A DNA stretch of 9,850 nucleotides from Planctomycetota bacterium (GTDB taxonomy: Bacteria; Planctomycetota; Planctomycetia; Pirellulales; UBA7805). Shown one piece after another: positions 1 to 7,344 of the stretch (positions within the stretch are counted from its first letter, which is position 1; each line of letters opens with the position of its first letter). The position numbers and the translations under genes are program-made. The DNA lies in assembly GCA_014237955.1 (NCBI GenBank), contig JABABY010000063.1:1-9850 (forward strand), given 5' to 3'. The notes below the pieces were generated by a model, which saw only the letters and a program-made list of their open reading frames with translations, had not been told where the DNA came from and made no database searches.

Positions 1-1
1 T

Positions 2-127
2 GGCCGAATCCTTGAGGGCATGGATGTGCTGGGAAAACTCCAACGACGCAATCCGGAAAACCCGAATGCTCCGTCGCCAGATCGTATTCTCAAAGCGGTT
101 GTTGAGCGGCGCCGGGATCACGAGTAG
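2..127 (+). CDS. Cyclophilin-type peptidylprolyl isomerase, C-terminal fragment
   Basis: Only the last 41 codons are inside the window. The frame is open from base 2 and stops at TAG 125-127. The visible peptide begins GRILEGMDVLGKLQRRNP and ends RRRDHE. The G-R-x-x-E-G-M-D-V core is the end of the cyclophilin fold, where most cyclophilins read FGxVxEGMDVV. The tail with NPNAPSPDRI and a basic R-R-R-D-H-E end matches what I recall of planctomycete cyclophilin-type isomerases. Members of this family catalyse cis-trans isomerisation of proline peptide bonds. The catalytic part lies outside the window, so activity and location cannot be judged. The gene converges on nadA with about 70 bp between the two stops, and I found no clear terminator hairpin there. 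Confidence 0.75.
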   Translation, partial: GRILEGMDVLGKLQRRNPENPNAPSPDRILKAVVERRRDHE

Positions 128-198
128 TTGCCCACACAGGCCAACAAAAAGTCTCTCGACAACTCGGCGCAGAGTAGCGGTGCCAAGGCAGATTCGCG

Positions 199-1338
199 CT
201 AGCTGAGAGCCAGCATCCGGTTGAGTGCCTCAAGGGACCATCGGGACGTGTCGTGATCGACCTCAATCAATCCAACGGGTGTCCCTGCGGCCAAATTTTC
301 TAGGGACCAGCAAAGATGGGGAAGGTCGATGCGGTACATGGTCGCACACATACAGACGATTGGCGAGAGGAAATGAATTTCCTGTTCGGGATGCTCCTCC
401 CGAAGACGATTCACAAGATGAAGTTCGGTGCCGATTGCCCATTTTGTGCCCGGGGGAGCGGCACAGACAGTTTCAATGATTTTTCCAGTCGATCCGGATT
501 CATCTGCGGCCTCAAAGACTTCTAACGGGCATTCTGGGTGGACCAGAATTTTTATCCCGGGGTATTTTTCTCGAAATTGTTGAATGTGTGACGTTGTGAA
601 CATCTGGTGGACACTGCAATGGCCTTTCCACAACAAGACCCGACTCGACTCTAGCGCTGCGAGGCTGTTGCCACCACGAATCTCGGCATACGGATCCCAA
701 AGTGGCATCTGATCGAGTTCAATGCCCATCGATCGGGCCGTATTTCTGCCGAGGTGCTGGTCTGGAAAAAACAGGACGCGACGTGTTTGTGCCAGTGCCC
801 ACTTGAGTACCGCTGCAGCGTTGCTGGAGGTACAGACGATTCCTCCATGACGACCGCAAAAAGCCTTGAGCGCAGCAGCCGAGTTGATGTAGGTCACCGG
901 TGTTATTTCGTTGGTGTCGATCGATTCGCCTAATTCCTCCCAAGCTGCTTCCACCTGATCAATCTCCGCCATGTCCGCCATCGAGCAACCAGCTGCCATG
1001 TCTGGAAGCACAACAGAGACCCGCCGGCCATCCCGCCGGTCCAATTTTTCGGATTGGTTTGCCAGGATGTCTGCGGTTTCCGCCATGAAATGAACCCCGC
1101 AAAAAACAATGGCCCGACATTCATCACTAGCGGCTGCCATCTGGCTCAGTCGCAGAGAGTCACCACGAATATCGCTATGGGCGATGACTTCATCTTGCTG
1201 ATAATGATGGCCCAGAATCAAAAGTCTTCGTCCCAAATCAGCACGGACACCATCAATGCGGCTTGCAAGTTCGTTGTTACTCAACTGCCGGTAGGGCTCA
1301 AGTTCGTAGACAGGTGCTGCTTCGATTCCGCTTGCCAT
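199..1338 (-). CDS. nadA: Quinolinate synthase NadA
   Basis: NadA condenses iminoaspartate with dihydroxyacetone phosphate to quinolinate in de novo NAD synthesis, using an oxygen-sensitive [4Fe-4S] cluster in the cytoplasm. The 379-residue protein carries the family signatures in order. LGHHYQQDEVIAHSDIRGDS lies at about residues 42-61. FCGVHFMAETADIL starts at 79 and contains Cys80. IVCTSSNAAAVLKWA contains Cys169, and HPECPLEVFEAADESGSTGK spans about 267-286. VCMCATMYRIDLPHL lies at about 328-342 and contains Cys329 and Cys331. Three cysteines ligate the cluster in characterised NadA. Cys80, Cys169 and Cys329 or Cys331 are the likely equivalents. The protein is longer than the compact archaeal form (about 300 residues) and fits the longer bacterial subgroup. 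The ATG at 1338-1336 is preceded on the - strand by AGGAAAA at suitable spacing. No nadB or nadC is visible, so NadA is separated from its usual partners. Confidence 0.96.
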   Translation of the reverse strand: MASGIEAAPVYELEPYRQLSNNELASRIDGVRADLGRRLLILGHHYQQDEVIAHSDIRGDSLRLSQMAAASDECRAIVFCGVHFMAETADILANQSEKLDRRDGRRVSVVLPDMAAGCSMADMAEIDQVEAAWEELGESIDTNEITPVTYINSAAALKAFCGRHGGIVCTSSNAAAVLKWALAQTRRVLFFPDQHLGRNTARSMGIELDQMPLWDPYAEIRGGNSLAALESSRVLLWKGHCSVHQMFTTSHIQQFREKYPGIKILVHPECPLEVFEAADESGSTGKIIETVCAAPPGTKWAIGTELHLVNRLREEHPEQEIHFLSPIVCMCATMYRIDLPHLCWSLENLAAGTPVGLIEVDHDTSRWSLEALNRMLALS

Positions 1339-1671
1339 TATGCTTTTCCTGAGAAGCCGCCCGGGAAGGGCTGCCCTTTGAAGCCCTTAAAGAGTTCTTC
1401 GAATTGTGACAGGTGTTTTTCTTTCAGTGCTGAGATCTCTCACTATTGTATGCGTTGACGTCCTCTGTAGGGTAGCCACCCGAAAAGATTTAACAGCAAA
1501 GTGTCAGGACTTTAGTTAGGTAAACTTCTATATTTTTCCCGCCAGGGCAGAGGGACAATTCCGCATGGTGGCTTAGAAAACAAGAGAGAATTGCAAAAAT
1601 ACAGACTTGGCGAAGATCAAAGGATGCGGGATAATCGCGTGCTCAAAATGTTCGGCGACGGGGATGGTGCG
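1339..1671. other. Divergent intergenic region between nadA and pabA
   Basis: This stretch of about 330 bp must hold the promoters for nadA (leftward) and the pabA-moeA group (rightward). On the - strand TACAAT (1450-1445) resembles a -10 box, but the hexamer 17 bp upstream (ACCCTA) is a poor -35. On the + strand TATATT (1529-1534) could be a -10 box, again without a good -35. I saw no riboswitch consensus or recognisable operator. A reading frame is open in phase with pabA from a TTG at 1591, but family comparison places the pabA start at 1672. Confidence 0.4.
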
Positions 1672-2259
1672 ATGATTCTGTTAATCGACAACTACGATTC
1701 CTTTACATACAACTTGGTACAGCGCCTTGGCGAGAATGATCCGAGTTTGGAAATTGTCGTCCATCGAAACGACAAAATCTCGGTGGCTGATATTATCGCC
1801 TTGGCACCGAGCCATGTTATTATCTCTCCAGGACCTTGCACGCCTAACGAAGCAGGTATTTCACTTGAGGCAGCGCGCCAATTAGCCGGGGAAATACCCC
1901 TCTTGGGTGTCTGTCTCGGGCATCAGTCGATTGCCCAGGCGTTTGGAGCAAACATTGTGCGTGCGGGGCGTTTGATGCACGGGAAAACAGATCGGATTTA
2001 TCACGACCAGTCCGGGCTTTTTGCCGGTTTGCCGAGCCCGCTTGTAGCTACCCGTTACCACAGTTTGATTGTCGATCCCCCATCACTGAGTGATGCATTT
2101 GAAGTGACCGCCTGGTCCGATGCCCCCGATGCATCACGTGAGATCATGGGTATTCGCCACCGCCAATACCCGCTCTTTGGGGTACAGTTTCATCCGGAGA
2201 GTTTTTTGACTGAGCAGGGTGGCAACATACTCAGGCAGTTTCTTTTGACAGCGGTTTGA
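1672..2259 (+). CDS. pabA: Glutamine amidotransferase component of aminodeoxychorismate or anthranilate synthase
   Basis: This class I glutamine amidotransferase releases ammonia from glutamine and passes it to a chorismate-using partner (PabB for folate, TrpE for tryptophan). From ATG 1672 the protein is 195 residues, the normal PabA/TrpG length, and begins MILLIDNYDSFTYNLVQ, the standard family N-terminus. Residues 52-57 are SPGPCT. The nucleophile elbow LLGVCLGHQSIAQAFG puts the catalytic Cys at 81. GVQFHPES near the C-terminus supplies His174 and Glu176. MHGKT at 102-106 is common in enzymes that may serve both pathways, so PabA and TrpG cannot be told apart here. No pabB or trpE lies in the window. 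The frame is open further upstream (TTG 1591, ATG 1624, ATG 1648), but those 27 extra residues look unlike any domain. The ribosome site at 1672 is weak. moeA follows after 46 bp. Confidence 0.93.
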   Translation: MILLIDNYDSFTYNLVQRLGENDPSLEIVVHRNDKISVADIIALAPSHVIISPGPCTPNEAGISLEAARQLAGEIPLLGVCLGHQSIAQAFGANIVRAGRLMHGKTDRIYHDQSGLFAGLPSPLVATRYHSLIVDPPSLSDAFEVTAWSDAPDASREIMGIRHRQYPLFGVQFHPESFLTEQGGNILRQFLLTAV

Positions 2260-2305
2260 TTCGTTGCCAGAGAACAGAAAAACTGAACCGCCGAGAAGTG
2301 GCTGA

Positions 2306-3586
2306 ATGATTACCGTTGAACAAGCAACCGAATATGTTGCTCAATACGCTTCGCCCAATGTCCCTCAGAGTGTGCCCCTCGAAGACGCACTGAACCAATT
2401 TCTCGCAGAGGATATTTTTAGCGATCTTGATGTTCCCTCGAATGATCAATCGTTAGTCGATGGCTATGCCGTACGAGCGGCCGATTTTTCACAGCGAGTC
2501 CACAGAGAAAAGGGGGTAGCGTGTAGTGTCCAACTTGAGGTTGTCGAAGAAGTCACTGCTGGGAATGTGCCAGCATTTCGCGTGGAATCGGGGCGAGCGG
2601 TTCGCGTGATGACCGGTGTCCGCGTGCCTGACGGTGCCGATGCGGTAGTCATGGTAGAAGAATCGAGCTGGCAACAGGAAGCGGGTCTTCCGCTCGGTGT
2701 GGCACATTTCAATACCTGCGAGGTTGTTGCGGGACAGAATATTATGCCTCGGGCAACATCGGTGCGTTACGGACAACTGGTCTTATCATGCGGAAAGAGA
2801 ATTCGTCCGGCTGAGATTGCGGTGCTTGCCCAGGTTGGTCGTACCGATGTGAGGGTGTTTCGACGTCCACGAGTTGCTGTTTTGCCTACCGGAAATGAAC
2901 TCATCGATGGTGGATTTGTTCCTGGACCTGGAAAAATTCGTAACACCAACGGTCCCATGCTAGCCGCTTGTGGCAAGCAACTCGATGCGGATGTGTTGGA
3001 CTTGGGGATCGGGCGTGACGAACCGGAGCAGTTACGAAATTTGATAGAGCGGGGTCTTTCGGCAGATGTTCTGGTACTCTCAGGAGGTGTCTCTGCGGGC
3101 ACCCTGGATCTCGTTCCCGCGGTGCTTGAGGAACTAAAAGTCCGGCAAGTGTTTCATAAGGTTAATATGAAACCAGGCAAGCCGCTCTGGTTCGGCGTCG
3201 GAAACGGCAACAAAGACAATGCAAATAATGATGATCGTTCGACACTGGTTTTTGGCCTCCCGGGCAACCCGGTGAGCAGTTTTGTCTGTTTCCATCTGTT
3301 TGTCCGCCCCGCGATCAGACGACTCAGTGGCCAGGCGGCTGGCGAGGTTGGCGTTCCAAAATGCTCGGCCCTTCTGGCCCAACCTTTTGAGGTTGCTGCG
3401 GATCGGACGACCTACCACCCGGCACGGATTGACTGGTCTGAGACAGGACCGACGCTCACTCCTGTTCTCTGGCATGGGTCGGGAGATAGTCGCGGGCTGG
3501 TAGATGCCAATGCGCTAGCTATTTTTCCCGAGGGAACAGGATATTACGAGGCAGGGCAGAGGATTTTCTGTCATCCGTTGGACTAA
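2306..3586 (+). CDS. moeA: Molybdopterin molybdenumtransferase MoeA
   Basis: MoeA inserts molybdate into adenylylated molybdopterin, the last step of molybdenum cofactor synthesis, in the cytoplasm. The 426 residues are close to the usual length of about 400-420. VPSNDQSLVDGYAVRA (about 43-58) is the first conserved block; most relatives read S-A-M-D-G-Y-A, so SLVDGYA is a mild variant with the Asp kept. EEVTAGNVPA at 81-90 is followed by the block RVMTGVRVPDGADAVVMVEE. The MoCF-binding domain carries VAVLPTGNEL (190-199), GKIRNTNGPML (209-219), LVLSGGVSAGTLD (256-268), KVNMKPGKPL (285-294) and VFGLPGNPVSSFVCF (315-329). A short polar insert rich in Asn and Asp lies at about 298-311, just before FGLPGNP. 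The ATG at 2306 starts MITVEQA, typical for the family; the Shine-Dalgarno match (GAGAAG) is weak. The gene sits between pabA and lnt on the same strand, in a probable shared transcript. Confidence 0.95.
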   Translation: MITVEQATEYVAQYASPNVPQSVPLEDALNQFLAEDIFSDLDVPSNDQSLVDGYAVRAADFSQRVHREKGVACSVQLEVVEEVTAGNVPAFRVESGRAVRVMTGVRVPDGADAVVMVEESSWQQEAGLPLGVAHFNTCEVVAGQNIMPRATSVRYGQLVLSCGKRIRPAEIAVLAQVGRTDVRVFRRPRVAVLPTGNELIDGGFVPGPGKIRNTNGPMLAACGKQLDADVLDLGIGRDEPEQLRNLIERGLSADVLVLSGGVSAGTLDLVPAVLEELKVRQVFHKVNMKPGKPLWFGVGNGNKDNANNDDRSTLVFGLPGNPVSSFVCFHLFVRPAIRRLSGQAAGEVGVPKCSALLAQPFEVAADRTTYHPARIDWSETGPTLTPVLWHGSGDSRGLVDANALAIFPEGTGYYEAGQRIFCHPLD

Positions 3587-3626
3587 AAATTCCTCTGGTG
3601 ACAAAGCGCCCGCCACTTTAGGCTCT

Positions 3627-5411
3627 GTGAGTCTGTTTCTATTGATTGCCGACGGAATGTATCTGATGTCTATTGCCAAGGGACAATCTTCCGTAACTGC
3701 TGCCAGTGGCCAATCTGGTTCTCGTTGGTATGAATCGACCTGTTTTTTGGGACTGTCGGGAGCGTTTTTACTATGGCTCTCGGTGCCTCCTATCGACTGG
3801 GGCTTTTTGGCCTGGGTCGCGCCAATTTTTTGGCTACTGCTCATCCAACGCACTGTGCTCGCCGGATGGCGTCCTTTTCTTACGTTGTACCTAGTGGGCT
3901 GGATTTATTTTGGTGCAACCTTTTACTGGATCATGCTCCCGCATGCGCTGGCGATCCTCGGTTGGCTTGCCTTGAGTTTGTATTTGGCCTTTTATGTTTT
4001 GGCTTTTATTGGTCTTTGCAGGGTTGCTGTACATCGATTGCACATTCCCCTGATTCTCGCCGCACCGGTCGTCTGGACTGGCCTGGAGATCATCCGCGCT
4101 CACTTACTCACAGGATTTATGATGGCCGCACTGGGACACACCAAATATCGCTGGCTCTCCGTCATCCAACTCAGCGATTTGGTGGGAGCCTATGGGGTCA
4201 GTTTTCTGATCATGTTTGTTGCTGCGGCTCTGGTCATGACATTACCCTTCAGTGGCAGGAGATGTACGCTTTGGCCACTGTTGCCCGCAGGCTTGGCTGT
4301 CTTGGCAGCAGTGATGTATGGGCAGATTCGGCTACAGCATGAAATACTCGAGCCAGGCCCCCGCATTGCCCTGATTCAAGGGAGCATTGATACTAAATTT
4401 GATGTTGATCCAGAGCAATCCAATCGGAGCATCGAGAAGCAATATCTTCAGTTGACGAGGGATGTCTTAAAAGAGCATGCAGACATTGATCTCGTCATCT
4501 GGCCGGAGTCGATGTGCACGATTCCACTGATCACCATCGATGAGGGAGCGTGGCTTCCGACAAACATACTGGTCCAATGGTTTATGCAAGAACCTGAAGA
4601 AGCACGTCGTCTTGAAGAAGAGCGAAAACTGCCCCTAGAGATTTATCAATATGCAAAATATAGCCAAGATCGGTTCGGTCAGCTTCCGCAACAGTTGGTA
4701 GCAGCCCGAGCAGAACAACATTCGGCAATCCCCCGTTTGCTTCTTGGTATCAATCGCCAGCACTACGGTGCGGGGCATACGAAGAGTTTTAATAGTTCAG
4801 TGTATTTGGGAAGTGCCGGAGAAATATTGGGTCGTTACGACAAGATGCATCTGGTGATGTTTGGGGAATACATTCCCTTGGGAGATATCTTTCCTGCACT
4901 CTATCGCTTTACGCCACTGGTAGATGGACTGACGCCCGGTAAGGAGGCGGTAATCTACGATGTCGGTGGATATCATCTGACGCCCAGCATTTGTTACGAG
5001 ACGGTGTTGCCGCATGTTATCCGCCGTCATTTGTTGATGCTTGAGCAAGGCGGTACCGAAGCAGATGTATTAGTGAGTCAGACAAACGATGGTTGGTTTT
5101 GGGGTTCCGCGGCCTTAGACATGCACATGATCTGCGGAATCTTTCGGGCGATTGAATTTCGCAAGCCGCTGTTGATTGCTGCCAACACCGGTTTTTCCGC
5201 CTCAATCAATTCAGATGGATTCATTGAGGATCGTGGTGATCGGCGAACTGTCGATACGCTGGTTGTGCGGCCACGAATGGATCGGAGAGAGAGTTTCTAT
5301 CTTTATGCGGGCGACTGGTTTGCTTGGCTATGCGCAGCATGTGTGATAGGGCTGCTTTTGTTTGCTTTATTCGAAAAAATGTACAGCGGCCACCTGGGCA
5401 AGAATGTATGA
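3627..5411 (+). CDS. lnt: Apolipoprotein N-acyltransferase
   Basis: Lnt transfers a fatty acid from phospholipid to the amino group of the diacylglyceryl-Cys of lipoproteins, in the inner membrane facing the periplasm. The N-terminal half has several hydrophobic membrane segments between about residues 38 and 232. The rest is a nitrilase-like domain starting near RIALIQGSID. The catalytic triad is visible: Glu294 in VIWPES, Lys406 in YDKMH and Cys456 in SICYETV, with Glu414 in FGEYIPL. TNDGWFWGS and RAIEFRKPLLIAANTG are family motifs, and a final membrane helix lies at about 564-582. At 594 residues it is longer than the E. coli enzyme (about 512). Much of the extra length is a charged segment at about 301-370, between the Glu and Lys. 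The GTG at 3627 gives the longest form, but ATG 3657 or 3666 are equally possible and would drop an odd hydrophobic N-terminus. None has a strong ribosome site. It lies 40 bp after moeA. Confidence 0.93.
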   Translation: MSLFLLIADGMYLMSIAKGQSSVTAASGQSGSRWYESTCFLGLSGAFLLWLSVPPIDWGFLAWVAPIFWLLLIQRTVLAGWRPFLTLYLVGWIYFGATFYWIMLPHALAILGWLALSLYLAFYVLAFIGLCRVAVHRLHIPLILAAPVVWTGLEIIRAHLLTGFMMAALGHTKYRWLSVIQLSDLVGAYGVSFLIMFVAAALVMTLPFSGRRCTLWPLLPAGLAVLAAVMYGQIRLQHEILEPGPRIALIQGSIDTKFDVDPEQSNRSIEKQYLQLTRDVLKEHADIDLVIWPESMCTIPLITIDEGAWLPTNILVQWFMQEPEEARRLEEERKLPLEIYQYAKYSQDRFGQLPQQLVAARAEQHSAIPRLLLGINRQHYGAGHTKSFNSSVYLGSAGEILGRYDKMHLVMFGEYIPLGDIFPALYRFTPLVDGLTPGKEAVIYDVGGYHLTPSICYETVLPHVIRRHLLMLEQGGTEADVLVSQTNDGWFWGSAALDMHMICGIFRAIEFRKPLLIAANTGFSASINSDGFIEDRGDRRTVDTLVVRPRMDRRESFYLYAGDWFAWLCAACVIGLLLFALFEKMYSGHLGKNV

Positions 5412-5646
5412 TTCTAAGCCTGAATGGGAGATGTGATTCTGGTGGCTCAGGCTCGGATAAAGTGATTGTGAGTTGGCGGATCCAAGCTCGGCCGGTTTCG
5501 TGAGATGTGGACAATAACGGTTTGAACTGGCACGAGTTCAAAAACCTCGGTAATCTACGAAGTAAAATAGTGGAGTTGCTGGGCCGAAAATGCCGTTTAT
5601 AAGGACTATGTGGCAGGCTAGAATGAGCAAATCCCATGGCCTTTGT
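5412..5646. other. Intergenic region after lnt
   Basis: No convincing gene is present. Just after the lnt stop, AGCCTGA (5417-5423) and TCAGGCT (5447-5453) are exact inverted repeats 23 nt apart. They could form a weak hairpin, but no T run follows, so a classical terminator is not supported. I recognise nothing else up to the promoter at 5647. Confidence 0.35.
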
Positions 5647-5676
5647 TTGACAGTCGAATCAGGCCGCAACTATACT
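5647..5676 (+). promoter_or_regulatory. Sigma-70-type promoter for the coiled-coil protein gene
   Basis: A perfect -35 hexamer TTGACA (5647-5652) is followed after 18 bp by TATACT (5671-5676), which matches the -10 consensus in five of six positions. Transcription would start near 5683 and give an untranslated leader of about 160 nt before the ATG at 5845. This is the best promoter match seen in the window. That planctomycete housekeeping sigma factors read this consensus is assumed. Confidence 0.6.
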
Positions 5677-5683
5677 TCAATGA

Positions 5684-5812
5684 GGGTGAGCAAGGGGTGG
5701 TTTTAGAGTGAGTGGAACTCTCACCCGCAGCTTCATAAAGCCAATTCGGGCTGCGAGTTTATAGTGGTAGAATTTCATTCAGATGGGTGCTGCTTTGAAG
5801 GTAGTCCATCTG
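5684..5812 (+). promoter_or_regulatory. Possible structured 5' leader with three hairpins
   Basis: Three exact inverted repeats lie in a row between the promoter and the ribosome site. GGGTGAG (5684-5690) pairs with CTCACCC (5720-5726). CGCAGC (5726-5731) pairs with GCTGCG (5750-5755). CAGATGG (5780-5786) pairs with CCATCTG (5806-5812). Inside the first, GAGT (5706-5709) can also pair with ACTC (5717-5720). The last helix ends 20 nt before the AGGAGG ribosome site. It does not match a riboswitch or known leader class that I recognise. It may be a regulatory leader or chance pairing. Confidence 0.35.
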
Positions 5813-5844
5813 GTTTGAAGTATTGAGAAGCAAGGAGGGGTTCG

Positions 5845-6729
5845 ATGAACCTCGTTGGGAAAATTTTCGTATTCCTGATTTTTTCGATGAGCGTTGTGTT
5901 CATGTCGTTTGCGGTCATGATCTACGCAACGCATACGAATTGGAAGCAGGAAGTGCTTCGAACCGAGCGAGGCCCCCGTGGCGAGAAGATCGGTTGGAAA
6001 AAACGTCTCGAGACTGTGAAGCTGAAGAACGATCAGTTGCAGTCACAAAAGCGAAACCTTGAGTCTAAAATTGCAACTGAACAGGCAGCCAAACGCCAGG
6101 AAATTGCCAAGCTGGAATCCCAATTTAGTGAATTGGACGATCAGTACAACAGTTTGGAAGCGACCTATTTAGAAAAGGTCAAGGAACTGAGCGAACAATT
6201 GGTGAAGGTGCAAAACCAGCAGAATATCCTAGAGAATCTTCGTGAAGAAAATGAAAGGATGAGAGAAGACATTAAGATGGCTCGCAGCGAGATTGACAAA
6301 AAATTTAAAAAAATGTTGAAGCTCGTTGAACAGAATAATCAGGCAGAGGGTGAGACGAAACGCCTCGCAGAGCGGAAAAAACAGCTGATTGAAGAGCTAA
6401 AAAGCGCCGAACGTGTCTTGTCGGCAAACAATTTAACGAAACACACTCCGGTCGATAATACGCCTCCGTCCATCGATGGCGTGATTACCAGGGTAAAGAG
6501 GCTCAAGGATAATATTTATGTCGAGGTGACTGTCGGAAGTGATGACGGTATCCGGTTGGGTCACGAGATGGAAGTCTATCGGGGTGGAAAATATTTAGGG
6601 CAGATCGAAATTGTGCGTACGACTCCCGACAAGTCGGTCGGTAAGGTAGACCCAAGTCGTCAACAGGGACAGATCCGCGAACGCGATCGTGTGGAGACGC
6701 GACGAAGTCTGAAACTCACCGCAGGCTAG
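5845..6729 (+). CDS. Membrane-anchored coiled-coil protein of unknown function
   Basis: This 294-residue protein has no function I can name. Its start is well supported: AGGAGG (5833-5838) lies six bases before the ATG. Residues 4-28 form one hydrophobic membrane segment without a lipobox. A basic linker follows (about 40-56). A long coiled coil rich in Glu, Lys and Gln runs from about 53 to 192, with heptad-like stretches such as LEATYLEKVKELSEQLVKVQ. A Pro-containing hinge at 200-209 leads to a compact C-terminal domain (about 210-285), predicted mostly beta: GVITRVKRLKDNIYVEV, GSDDGIRLGHEMEVYRGG, YLGQIEIVRTTPDKSVGK. The likely topology is N-terminus inside and coiled coil plus beta domain in the periplasm. 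The layout loosely recalls MreC (membrane helix, coiled coil, beta domain), but I see no MreC signature. I recall similar N-termini (MNLVGKIFV...) in planctomycete hypothetical proteins. It has its own promoter and is followed after 82 bp by a small membrane protein. Confidence 0.9.
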   Translation: MNLVGKIFVFLIFSMSVVFMSFAVMIYATHTNWKQEVLRTERGPRGEKIGWKKRLETVKLKNDQLQSQKRNLESKIATEQAAKRQEIAKLESQFSELDDQYNSLEATYLEKVKELSEQLVKVQNQQNILENLREENERMREDIKMARSEIDKKFKKMLKLVEQNNQAEGETKRLAERKKQLIEELKSAERVLSANNLTKHTPVDNTPPSIDGVITRVKRLKDNIYVEVTVGSDDGIRLGHEMEVYRGGKYLGQIEIVRTTPDKSVGKVDPSRQQGQIRERDRVETRRSLKLTAG

Positions 6730-6811
6730 TCAGTGCATGGGAGTGATTGCGGACCGGTTCGCAGGTATTGTGTGTCGTTTTTATGCGATTTAAGGCTTAG
6801 GATTCAACATC

Positions 6812-7039
6812 GTGGCGAAGAAGAAAATAAAGAAAAAGAAAGCCGGGCCACTGGTCAAACAGAAGGCCACGATTTACACGATGATGCTGATTTTTTCTTT
6901 TCTGGCCTTGGTCCTGGCCTGTGTTCTGATGTACCTGGAATTAAAAGAATACGACTTTGATATTGAGGCCAAGCAGTACCAGTCTGCTCATCTCAACCCC
7001 ACTGTATTGGTTGATGCTGAAATAGTCGCGTCATTCTGA
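6812..7039 (+). CDS. Small Lys-rich single-pass membrane protein, unknown function
   Basis: The 75-residue product starts at GTG 6812, with TTAGGA (6798-6803) eight bases upstream as a plausible ribosome site. Residues 1-18 are very basic (eight Lys in the first ten residues). Residues 20-42 are a hydrophobic helix (IYTMMLIFSFLALVLACVLM). The last 33 residues are acidic to polar (LELKEYDFDIEAKQ...). The strong positive charge before the helix predicts N-terminus in the cytoplasm and C-terminus in the periplasm, the same topology as its upstream neighbour. No enzymatic motif is present. The 82-bp spacing and shared strand suggest co-transcription with the coiled-coil gene. A scaffold or partner role is only an inference. 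I recall similar short proteins (MAKKK..., one helix) among planctomycete hypothetical proteins. Confidence 0.8.
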   Translation: MAKKKIKKKKAGPLVKQKATIYTMMLIFSFLALVLACVLMYLELKEYDFDIEAKQYQSAHLNPTVLVDAEIVASF

Positions 7040-7215
7040 GAGTTGATCGGACACGCTGTTCGACGGACAACGACTCCAACAGAGCACATACTTTGTCAGA
7101 TTGCGATATTCTCTTGGAATGAGAATGTCACCGGTCATGGGCAATCTCTCGTGTATCCGTTTAGCCTTTGTCGCCCACAGGCGAGCAATGGTAAACTATG
7201 AGGATTAGCCGATCT

Positions 7216-7249
7216 TTGCGATGCTGCTAGCAGCAATAAAATATCGCAA
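7216..7249. repeat. Nested inverted repeat with a 14-bp perfect palindrome
   Basis: TGCTGCTAGCAGCA (7222-7235) is a perfect 14-bp palindrome. It is flanked by TTGCGAT (7216-7222) and ATCGCAA (7243-7249), an exact 7-bp inverted repeat that shares one base with the palindrome. The palindrome could bind a dimeric protein. As RNA, the outer arms could form a hairpin. It lies about 100 bp upstream of the candidate promoter at 7351. Confidence 0.5.
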
Positions 7250-7323
7250 CCGTTGTGCCTTTTCCAAAGTGCACTATCCAGATGGTCAGAAAAGTCATTG
7301 CAGTTGCCCCGTTTTTTTTGCCC

Positions 7324-7344
7324 CCCGCATTAATTTTTTGCGGG
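7324..7344. repeat. Hairpin just upstream of a -35 box
   Basis: CCCGCA (7324-7329) and TGCGGG (7339-7344) form an exact 6-bp inverted repeat around an AT-only loop of nine bases. It ends six bases before the TTGACA at 7351. It may be an operator, the end of an upstream transcript or chance. Confidence 0.4.

Noticed and set aside
5417..5453. Inverted repeat AGCCTGA/TCAGGCT as a terminator of lnt
   Set aside because: The loop is 23 nt and no T run follows, so it does not meet the usual criteria.
4947..5560. The 13-mer CGGTAATCTACGA occurs once inside lnt and once in the gap after it
   Set aside because: A shared 13-mer is roughly expected by chance in a window of this size, and there is no flanking similarity.
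5845..6729. Identification of the coiled-coil protein as MreC
   Set aside because: The overall design is similar, but I see no MreC sequence signature, and no mreB or mreD lies nearby.
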